A stretch of DNA of 10,605 nt, taken from NCBI GenBank assembly GCA_964250215.1, contig CAXUEX010000098.1, positions 1 to 10,605 on the forward strand. The letters run 5' to 3'. Of this stretch, positions 1-6,451 are shown piece after piece; within the stretch, counting starts at the first letter, position 1, and each line of letters opens with the position of its first letter. The notes below the pieces were generated by a model. It did not search any database, was not told where the DNA came from, and worked only from the letters and a program-made list of their open reading frames with translations. Both the position numbers and the translations under genes were made by a program. Origin of the DNA: DAIDJM01 sp964250215 (GTDB taxonomy: Bacteria; Pseudomonadota; Alphaproteobacteria; Acetobacterales; Acetobacteraceae).

Positions 1-18
1 CCCCCCGGAAATCCACGC

Positions 19-1569
19 ATGAAGCGCCGTATCGCGGTGATCGGGGCCGGCCCCGGCGGGCTGGCGGCCGCCATGCTGCTCGCGCGCGCCGGCGCCAGCG
101 TCACGGTGTTCGAACGCCTGGGCCATGTGGGCGGCCGCTCGGCAAGCATAGAGGAAGCGGGTTTTCGTTTCGATATGGGACCGACTTTCTTCCTGTATCC
201 GCGCGTGCTGGCCGACGTGTTCGCCGCGTGCGGCCGCGACCTGGCGCGCGAGGTGGAGCTGATCCGGCTCGATCCGCAATACGAACTGGTGTTCGGCGCC
301 GGTGGCCGCATCCGCGCCACCCCCGATCTGCCGCGCTTGCAACAGGAGGTTTCGCGGTTGGCGCCCGCGGATGCTGCCGCGCTGCCGCGCTTCATGGCCG
401 ACAACCGCGCCAAGCTCGCGCTGTTCCGCCCGATTTTGGAACAGCCGTTCCATGGACTGCGCGACTGGGTGCGGCCGAACATGCTGCGCGCGTTGCGCAT
501 GATGCGGCCGCACCGCAATGTGGATAGCGATCTTGCCAGCTATTTCGCCGACGAACGGGTGCGGCTCGCGTTCTCGTTCCAGAGCAAATATCTCGGCATG
601 TCGCCGTTCCGCTGCCCCAGCCTATTCACCATCCTCGCCTTCATGGAATACGAATTCGGCGTGTATCACCCGCGCGGCGGCTGCGGTGCGGTGATGCAGG
701 CCATGGAGCGCATCGCGCGCGACCTCGGTGCCCGTTTCCGTCTGGCCACGCCGGTTCGGGAAATTCTTACAGAAGGCCGGCGCGCCACGGGCCTGCGCAC
801 CGATGCCGGATCGGAGGATTTCGACGCGGTGGTGGTGAACGCCGATTTTGCCCACGCGATGCAAACGCTGGTGCCCGACGCGAAACGCCGGCGATGGACG
901 GATGCCAAGCTTGCGCGCAAGAAGTTCTCCTGCTCCACTTTCATGCTCTACCTCGGCATCGAGGGGCGCTATGACGACGTGGCGCACCACACGATCTATC
1001 TCAGCGGCGATTACCGCAAGAACCTGGCCGAGATCGAAGCCGGACTGCCGCCCACCGATCCCTCGTTCTATGTGCATAATGCGTGCGTTACCGAACCAGA
1101 ACTGGCGCCGCCTGGCCACTCCACGCTTTACGTGCTGGTGCCGGTCGGCAACCGCACGGGGCAGGGGGTGGACTGGCCGGCGCTGCAGGCCGGGTATCGC
1201 GCGAAGGCCTTGGCGGCGCTGGATAAGATCGGCATCACCGGCGTGGAAAGCCGCATTCGCTACGAAAAGATGCTCACGCCCGTGGATTGGGAGCACGACA
1301 TGGCCATCCACCGCGGCGCCACGTTCAACCTTGCGCATTCGCTCGACCAGATGCTGAGCTTCCGGCCGCGCAACCGGTTCGAGGATATCGACGGCGTGTA
1401 CCTCGTGGGCGGCGGCACGCATCCGGGCAGCGGCCTGCCGGTGATTTTCGAGAGCGCGCGCATCACCAGCCGGCTGCTGGCCGCCGACCTGGACCTGCAA
1501 CCGCAATGGGACGAAGCTTCGATTATGGCTGAACCCGAATACCACCCCGCGTTGGCGGAGACGCTGTGA
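19..1569 (+). CDS. CrtI/CrtN-family FAD-dependent carotenoid desaturase/oxidase (first paralogue)
   Basis: A 516-residue protein of the phytoene desaturase family (CrtI/CrtN/CrtP), which removes hydrogens from, or oxidises, isoprenoid chains using FAD, usually at the membrane. Seen: an N-terminal dinucleotide-binding fold with GAGPGG at residues 9-14 and the acidic E32 closing the beta-alpha-beta unit, then GGR at 38-40 and DMGPT at 52-56. The family's C-terminal FAD signature is present as GGGTHPGSGLP at about 464-474. Length is normal for the family. ATG at 19 is used because the fold begins six residues later; only a weak GGA lies upstream and the window starts 18 bases before it, so an upstream operon member may be cut off. 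It overlaps the next gene by one base (TGATG). With a second paralogue, an acyltransferase and a glycosyltransferase following, a C30 (diapo-) carotenoid role is inferred. Sequence alone does not say whether this is the desaturase (CrtN) or the terminal oxidase (CrtP). The last 35 or so residues form a polar tail beyond the FAD motif. Confidence 0.9.
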   Translation: MKRRIAVIGAGPGGLAAAMLLARAGASVTVFERLGHVGGRSASIEEAGFRFDMGPTFFLYPRVLADVFAACGRDLAREVELIRLDPQYELVFGAGGRIRATPDLPRLQQEVSRLAPADAAALPRFMADNRAKLALFRPILEQPFHGLRDWVRPNMLRALRMMRPHRNVDSDLASYFADERVRLAFSFQSKYLGMSPFRCPSLFTILAFMEYEFGVYHPRGGCGAVMQAMERIARDLGARFRLATPVREILTEGRRATGLRTDAGSEDFDAVVVNADFAHAMQTLVPDAKRRRWTDAKLARKKFSCSTFMLYLGIEGRYDDVAHHTIYLSGDYRKNLAEIEAGLPPTDPSFYVHNACVTEPELAPPGHSTLYVLVPVGNRTGQGVDWPALQAGYRAKALAALDKIGITGVESRIRYEKMLTPVDWEHDMAIHRGATFNLAHSLDQMLSFRPRNRFEDIDGVYLVGGGTHPGSGLPVIFESARITSRLLAADLDLQPQWDEASIMAEPEYHPALAETL

Positions 1570-3092
1570 TGGCTGATCCTGTAGCCGTGGTCGGCGGCGG
1601 CCTGGGCGGTCTCGCCGCCGCCTGCACGCTGGCCGCGCGCGGCCATCGCGTGGTGCTGTTCGAAAAAAATGAATGGTTGGGCGGCAAGGCGGCGGTGTTC
1701 GAGGAAGGCGGCTACCGCTTCGACATGGGCCCGACGATCCTCACCGTGCCGCGTGTGCTCGATCGCATTTTCGCCGAGGCTGGCCAGCAGATGTCGGCCG
1801 CACTCGATCTGCGCCGGCTCGAACCACAATGGCGCTGCTTCTTCGATGACGGACTGGTGTTGGACCTTTCCGAAGACGAGGCGCGCATGGCGGGCGAGTT
1901 GCAAGCCAAGGCGCCTGGCAACGCAGCCGGGTATGCCGATTTTCTTGCCATGGCCGGCAAGCTGCACGAAATCAGCGAAAAGTTCTTCTTCTGGCGGTCG
2001 GTCGAGGACATTTCCGACACGCTGAACTGGAAAAAGAATTTCGATCTGACAACTTTGCGCGACGTGCTGGCATTGCGCATGGGCACCACGGTCGCAAGCC
2101 AGATCCGCAAGCGCGTGCCGGATGCGCGCGTGGCGCAGATGCTGGACCATTTCGTGCAGTATGTCGGCTCCTCGCCCTATGGCTCGCCTGCCGTGCTCTG
2201 CAGCATCGCGCATATGCAGACGAATGACGGCGTGTGGTATCCCATCGGCGGCACGCGGGCGGTGCCCGTCGCACTCGAGAACCTTGCGCGCTCGCTCGGC
2301 GTGGAACTCCGCACCGGTGTCGAAATTACCCGCATCGTTTCCGAAGCCGGCCGGGCGGCGGCGGTGGAAACTGGCGATGGTGCGCGGCAGCCGGTCGCGG
2401 CTGTGGTCTCCAACATGGACAGTGTGCGCACCTATCGCGAGTTGGTGGGCGGCGAAGCGGAAAAGTCATTTTCCCGTCGCTGGAAACGCGAACCCGCCTG
2501 TTCCGGTGTGGTGTTGTATTTAGGCTTGGACCGCGCCTACGATCATCTGGCGCACCACAATTTCGTCTTCTCGCGAGATCCGGAAGAGGAATTCGATTTC
2601 ATCTACCGCCGCGGCGAGCCGGCGCCGGATCCCACGTGCTATCTCGCAGCACCTTCCCGCACCGAAGCCGGTGTGGCACCCCCGGGCGGCGAGGCGCTCT
2701 ATATCCTGGTGCACACGCCTTACCTGCGCCCGCACCACGATTGGGCGCGCATGCTGCCCGATTACCGGCGCGTGATCCTGCAGAAGCTTGCGCGCGCGGC
2801 GGCCATGCCCGACATTGAAAGCCGCATCCGCGTGGAACGGGTGCTCACGCCGCAGGATATTCATGAGCGCTACCGCGTGCTCAACGGCGCGATCTACGGA
2901 CTCGCCAGCCACGGCCGACTGTTTGGCGCGTTCAAGCCTGGCAACCGATCGCGCGATCTCGCCGGGCTCTATCTCGCCGGCGGCGCGGCGCATCCCGGCC
3001 CCGGCATGCCCATGGTGCTGATGAGCGGATGGATCGCGGCCGATGCGCTAGACTCCGACATGCCGGCGCGCGGCGCGAAGCTTTCGGCGTGA
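1569..3092 (+). CDS. CrtI/CrtN/CrtP-family FAD-dependent carotenoid desaturase/oxidase (second paralogue)
   Basis: A 507-residue paralogue of the preceding gene, with the same N-terminal landmarks at the same residue numbers: GGGLGG at 9-14, E32, GGK at 38-40 and DMGPT at 52-56. The C-terminal FAD region reads AGGAAHPGPGMP at about 470-481, so the usual GTHPG is AAHPG, a substitution that sets it apart from its neighbour. The start is ATG 1569, overlapping the upstream TGA by one base, with GGAG at 1557-1560 eight bases before it; a GTG codon directly before (1566) is in frame but less likely. In known C30 pathways one member of such a pair makes the conjugated chain (CrtN) and the other oxidises a terminal methyl (CrtP). 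I infer that division of labour but cannot assign which gene does which. Other family members (CrtD-like desaturases, ketolases) remain possible. Translation is probably coupled to both neighbours. Confidence 0.9.
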   Translation: MADPVAVVGGGLGGLAAACTLAARGHRVVLFEKNEWLGGKAAVFEEGGYRFDMGPTILTVPRVLDRIFAEAGQQMSAALDLRRLEPQWRCFFDDGLVLDLSEDEARMAGELQAKAPGNAAGYADFLAMAGKLHEISEKFFFWRSVEDISDTLNWKKNFDLTTLRDVLALRMGTTVASQIRKRVPDARVAQMLDHFVQYVGSSPYGSPAVLCSIAHMQTNDGVWYPIGGTRAVPVALENLARSLGVELRTGVEITRIVSEAGRAAAVETGDGARQPVAAVVSNMDSVRTYRELVGGEAEKSFSRRWKREPACSGVVLYLGLDRAYDHLAHHNFVFSRDPEEEFDFIYRRGEPAPDPTCYLAAPSRTEAGVAPPGGEALYILVHTPYLRPHHDWARMLPDYRRVILQKLARAAAMPDIESRIRVERVLTPQDIHERYRVLNGAIYGLASHGRLFGAFKPGNRSRDLAGLYLAGGAAHPGPGMPMVLMSGWIAADALDSDMPARGAKLSA

Positions 3093-3093
3093 C

Positions 3094-3876
3094 ATGGCAC
3101 CGGATGATCCTCGCGCGCTGCGCTCACCGGTTCGGCTCTGGTTGTTCCGGCTCTATTTGCACTACCTGTTCTGGCGCCGCTTCTCCGCCGTGCGCATCAG
3201 CCGCGCCGGTCTGCCCGCACTGAACGACCGCCGACCGCTGCTGATCTTCACCAACCACCCGAGTTGGTGGGATCCGGCGTTGATCGGGCTGATCACAACC
3301 AAACTTTTTCCAGGACGTGTCGGCTACGGTCCGATGGAACATGACGAACTGCGCCGCTATGCGCTGTTCCGTCGCATGGGTGTGTTCGGTGTGGAGGCTA
3401 CGCCGAAGGGAGCCGCGCGTTTCCTGCGGCTGGGGCGCGAATTGCTGGCCGACTCGCGCAACGTTTTGTGGGTGACAGCAGAAGGGAAATTCACCGACCC
3501 GCGGTTGCGGCCCATTCGTTTACGACCTGGAATTGCACATCTGGCCCGGCATCTGCCGGATGCCGTGTTCCTGCCCGCCGCAGTAGAATACGGCTTCTGG
3601 AACGAAAGCCGGCCCGAGGCGCTGATCCGCTTCGGCGCGCCCGTCTCGGTGCCGGCAGGCGCCGATGCCGCAACCTGGCGCGCCGCCATGGAAGCGGCAC
3701 TGGAACAAACCGCGGATGCGCTGGCGGCGGAATCCGTGCAGCGCGACGGCACGCTGTTCCGGCCGCTGCTGCGCGGCACCGCCGGCGCGGGCGGCATCTA
3801 CGATCTCTGGCGCCGCCTGCTTCATTGGGCGCGCGGCCGGCGATTCGAATCGCGGCACGAACCGCGCAACATCTGA
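3094..3876 (+). CDS. PlsC-family 1-acyl-glycerol-phosphate-type acyltransferase, probable carotenoid tailoring enzyme
   Basis: A 260-residue acyltransferase of the lysophospholipid acyltransferase (PlsC) family, which moves a fatty acyl group from acyl-CoA or acyl-ACP to a hydroxyl. Seen: the catalytic HX4D motif as NHPSWWD (H55, D60) and a later block AEGKFTD around 129-135, corresponding to the family's EGTRS block (E130, G131). The N-terminal stretch at about 14-30 is rich in aromatic and basic residues and could lie at the membrane. It begins one base after the preceding stop, without a good ribosome binding site of its own, which fits translational coupling. Known C30 pathways use a different, CrtO-type integral membrane acyltransferase to esterify a sugar hydroxyl; this protein is PlsC-type, so any equivalent role is inferred from context only. 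It could instead acylate a phospholipid. The C-terminal 30 residues are strongly basic. Confidence 0.85.
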   Translation: MAPDDPRALRSPVRLWLFRLYLHYLFWRRFSAVRISRAGLPALNDRRPLLIFTNHPSWWDPALIGLITTKLFPGRVGYGPMEHDELRRYALFRRMGVFGVEATPKGAARFLRLGRELLADSRNVLWVTAEGKFTDPRLRPIRLRPGIAHLARHLPDAVFLPAAVEYGFWNESRPEALIRFGAPVSVPAGADAATWRAAMEAALEQTADALAAESVQRDGTLFRPLLRGTAGAGGIYDLWRRLLHWARGRRFESRHEPRNI

Positions 3877-4967
3877 TGCTTGCGGCGATTTCGCTGGTGT
3901 TGGCGGCGCTGCCATTGGCGTTGGCGGCGGATAATCTGCGGCGCTACCGCACGCCCGCACCCGCCACCGGCGGTGCGGAGCTCGCGGTGCTGATCCCGGC
4001 GCGGAACGAGGAGCGCAATATCGAGTCCGCGGTGCAGGCCGTGCTCGCCAGTCGCGGCGTGTCGCTTACGCTTCATGTGCTGGATGACGGTTCCACCGAC
4101 CGCACACCGGAAATCCTGCGCCGCGTCGCCGATCCGCGCATGCACGTCCTTGCCGGCTCGCCGCTGCCGCCTGGTTGGAGCGGCAAGCAACATGCCTGCG
4201 CCGCACTGGCCGAAGCGGCCGCCGAGCCGTTGCTGGTGTTTGTCGATGCCGACGTGCGGCTGGCGCCAGACGCACTCGCGCGGATCGCCGGCTATATGCA
4301 GGAACATCCCGGCGTGGCGCTGGCCAGCGGATTTCCGCGGCAGATCACAGTGGGCTGGGCGGAAATGCTGCTGCTGCCGCTGATCCACTTCCTGCTGCTT
4401 GGCTATCTGCCGATGTTTCGCATGCAAACCAGTAACGCTCCCGGTTTTGGTGCCGGCTGCGGCCAGTTGCTGGCGGTACGGAAACCCGCGTATTTGCAGG
4501 CCGGCGGACACGCCGCCATCCGTGCTTCCCTGCACGATGGCGTTATGCTGCCGCGCGCGTTTCGCCGCGCCGGCTTCCTCACCGACCTGTTCGACGCTAC
4601 CGGTTTTGCGACCTGCCGCATGTACGAAAATACGCCGGCTTTGTGGGAGGGGCTTACGAAGAACGCTACGGAAGGTATGGCCAAGCCCGTTGCGCTACCG
4701 GTGTGGACGGTGCTGCTGGGCGGCGGACATGTGCTGCCTTTCGTGCTGCTGCTTGTTTCGCCATCCGCCGCCGCCGCACTGGCCTGCGCTTGCAGTCTGG
4801 GTTTGCGTTTGCTGCTCGCCGCACGCTTCCGGCAATCCTGGCTCAGCGCGGTGCTGCAGCCGTTCGGCGTGGCTGCGCTGCTCGCGCTGCAATGGGTGGC
4901 ACTGTGTCGCCGCGCCATCGGCCGCAAGGCGAGCTGGCGAGGGCGGGCCTATCCAGCGCAATCATGA
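3876..4967 (+). CDS. Family 2 glycosyltransferase, membrane-associated, CrtQ-like
   Basis: A 363-residue GT-A fold glycosyltransferase that would transfer a sugar from a nucleotide-sugar donor on the cytoplasmic face of the membrane. Seen: LIPARNEERNI at 39-49, VLDDGSTDRT at 68-77, GWSGK near 100-104, the metal-binding DAD at 124-126, FGAGCGQ at about 191-197 and HDG at 220-222 in the acceptor-site region. One N-terminal hydrophobic segment (about 3-18) and probably four more (about 161-182, 273-296, 297-316 and 324-344) anchor it. The order of these motifs, including W-x-GK after the DDGS block, resembles CrtQ, the diaponeurosporenoate glycosyltransferase of staphyloxanthin synthesis. The frame is open back to 3468, but ATG 3876 is chosen because it overlaps the preceding stop as TGATG and directly precedes the first hydrophobic segment; no Shine-Dalgarno is visible. 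Substrate is inferred from operon context. The family assignment is firm, the carotenoid acceptor is not proven. Confidence 0.85.
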   Translation: MLAAISLVLAALPLALAADNLRRYRTPAPATGGAELAVLIPARNEERNIESAVQAVLASRGVSLTLHVLDDGSTDRTPEILRRVADPRMHVLAGSPLPPGWSGKQHACAALAEAAAEPLLVFVDADVRLAPDALARIAGYMQEHPGVALASGFPRQITVGWAEMLLLPLIHFLLLGYLPMFRMQTSNAPGFGAGCGQLLAVRKPAYLQAGGHAAIRASLHDGVMLPRAFRRAGFLTDLFDATGFATCRMYENTPALWEGLTKNATEGMAKPVALPVWTVLLGGGHVLPFVLLLVSPSAAAALACACSLGLRLLLAARFRQSWLSAVLQPFGVAALLALQWVALCRRAIGRKASWRGRAYPAQS

Positions 4968-5383
4968 GGCTCGCGGCCGCCGCATTCTGTTCGAGCCTGC
5001 TGACACAAGTCGGCGCACCGGCGGCGACCGTGCAAATCACGGTGGAAGGCGTGCGCAATGCACGCGGCCATGTCCGGGTCGCGATTTGTTCACGTGCCGA
5101 TTTCCTGCACGCGCATTGCGCATGGCAAGGCACGGCCCAAGCGAGCGCCGGCGACGTGTCGGTATCCGTGCCCGGCGTGCCCCCCGGCACCTATGCGGCG
5201 CAGGCGTTCCATGACGAGGACGACAACGGCACGCTGGACCGCAATCTGTTCGGCTGGCCGGACGAGGGCTTGGGCTTCTCCAACGATGCGAAAATGTTTT
5301 TCGGGCCGCCCAGCTTCAATGCAGCTGCATTCGCGGTGGCGGAACCGGGCGTCAGCATCCGGTTCCACATGAGATACTACTAA
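4964..5383 (+). CDS. Exported DUF2141 protein, last gene of the carotenoid-type operon
   Basis: A 139-residue protein matching the DUF2141 pattern. Seen: a hydrophobic N-terminus with a likely signal peptide cleaved after the APA at about 18-20; RGHVRVAI near 34-41; PPGTYA near 73-78; the acidic loop HDEDDNGTLD at 83-92 leading to FGWPDEGLGFSN; then PSF near 116-118 and a terminal RYY. The HDEDDNGTLD loop has the look of a calcium-binding loop (D84, D86, N88, D92), which is inference. The beta-rich pattern suggests a small periplasmic or surface domain. The frame is open upstream to 4643, but ATG 4964 is chosen because it makes a 4-base ATGA overlap with the glycosyltransferase stop and opens the signal peptide. 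No function is established for the family. Its place in this operon suggests binding, export or placement of the product, or an accessory role, but that is a guess. Its stop codon overlaps the stop of the opposing gene. Confidence 0.85.
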   Translation: MRLAAAAFCSSLLTQVGAPAATVQITVEGVRNARGHVRVAICSRADFLHAHCAWQGTAQASAGDVSVSVPGVPPGTYAAQAFHDEDDNGTLDRNLFGWPDEGLGFSNDAKMFFGPPSFNAAAFAVAEPGVSIRFHMRYY

Positions 5384-6381
5384 ACCTTCAGCATCAGCTT
5401 GCCGAAATTCGCGCCCGTAAACAGCTTCAGCAATGTCTCCGGGAACGTCTCGATTCCCTCAACGATATCTTCTTTCGATTTGAGCTGTCCGGATTTGATC
5501 CAGCCCGCCAACGCCGCCAGCCCTTCCGGATAGCGAGATTGGTAGTTGAACACCACGAAGCCTTCCATCCGTGCGTTGTTCACCAGCAGCGACAGGTAAT
5601 TTTTCGGCCCGCTCACCGGTCCGGTTTCGTTGTATTGCGAAATCGCCCCGCAAATCACTACGCGCGCCCGTCGCGCCAGCCGGGCCAGCGCCTGATCCAG
5701 GATGTCGCCACCGACATTGTCGAAATACACATCGATGCCTTTCGGGCAGTGCCGCGAAAGCCCGTCCCCTACATTCTCCCCCTTGTAATCGATGCAAGCA
5801 TCGAAGCCGAGTTCCTCCGTCACGTATCGGCATTTCGCTGGCCCACCTGCAATGCCCACCGCGCGCGCACCGTTGATCTTGGCAATCTGGCCCACCAGCG
5901 CGCCCACCGCGCCGGAGGCCGCGGAAACCACCACCGTCTGGCCCGGCTGCGGCGCACCGATATCCATCAGCCCGAAATAGGCGGTGAGCCCCGGCATGCC
6001 GAGCGCGGAAATGAAGAGCGGCAGCGGCGCCATGCCGGCATCCGCCTTCTGCGCGCCCGCGGCATCCACCGCCGCGTATTCCTGCACCCCGAACGCGCCC
6101 ACCGCGTGATCGCCCTTCTGCCAACCGGGCGCGTTCGCTTCCACCACTTCGCCCACCGCCCCCGCACGCATCACCTCGCCCAAACCCACAGGCGGGATGT
6201 AGCTGCGCATGTCGTTCATCCAGCCTCGCATCGCTGGATCGAGCGAGATGTAGCGGTTGCGCACCACGATCTGCCCCTGTGCCGGCGTCGGCACGGCAGC
6301 GGTTTCGAATTTGAAATCGCTGCGCTTCGGCATGCCCACCGGGCGCGCCGCAAGTTTCCACATGCGGTTCTGTTCAGTCAT
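5380..6381 (-). CDS. NADP-dependent zinc-free MDR oxidoreductase, CurA/YncB-like
   Basis: A 333-residue cytoplasmic reductase of the medium-chain dehydrogenase/reductase superfamily, in the branch holding leukotriene B4 dehydrogenase-like and curcumin reductase-like enzymes, which reduce the C=C bond of enones with NADPH. Seen: YISLDPAMRGWM at 44-55, typical of the branch; the nucleotide-binding loop AASGAVG at 154-160; GGPAKC near 179-184, where the family reads the NADP phosphate; and DVYFDNVGG at about 217-225. The structural and catalytic zinc ligands of alcohol dehydrogenases are absent, as expected. The ATG has a strong GAGGAG (plus-strand 6389-6394) seven bases upstream. It lies 70 bases downstream of the ABC-F gene on the same strand, so co-transcription is possible. 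Its TAG and the DUF2141 TAA share bases 5380-5383. Physiological substrate unknown; a link to the carotenoid genes is not implied by this opposing orientation. Confidence 0.9.
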   Translation of the reverse strand: MTEQNRMWKLAARPVGMPKRSDFKFETAAVPTPAQGQIVVRNRYISLDPAMRGWMNDMRSYIPPVGLGEVMRAGAVGEVVEANAPGWQKGDHAVGAFGVQEYAAVDAAGAQKADAGMAPLPLFISALGMPGLTAYFGLMDIGAPQPGQTVVVSAASGAVGALVGQIAKINGARAVGIAGGPAKCRYVTEELGFDACIDYKGENVGDGLSRHCPKGIDVYFDNVGGDILDQALARLARRARVVICGAISQYNETGPVSGPKNYLSLLVNNARMEGFVVFNYQSRYPEGLAALAGWIKSGQLKSKEDIVEGIETFPETLLKLFTGANFGKLMLKV

Positions 6382-6388
6382 CCTAAAA

Positions 6389-6394
6389 CTCCTC
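6389..6394 (-). promoter_or_regulatory. Ribosome binding site of the CurA/YncB-like reductase gene
   Basis: The - strand reads GAGGAG seven bases before the ATG at 6381. The strength of this site, against the absent or weak sites of the coupled + strand genes, shows that this gene is initiated independently of the uup gene 70 bases upstream. Confidence 0.65.
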
Positions 6395-6451
6395 TTGCCG
6401 GCGCGCGCAACACAGCATCATCCATGTGCCACGGCAATGCCCGGCCACGCT

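Noticed and set aside
622..1545. A 307-codon - strand frame inside the first desaturase gene
   Set aside because: No family features, and the sense strand holds intact FAD-binding motifs across the same stretch.
3468..3875. An in-frame N-terminal extension of the glycosyltransferase
   Set aside because: It would overlap about half of the acyltransferase gene, is low-complexity, and precedes the natural hydrophobic start at ATG 3876.
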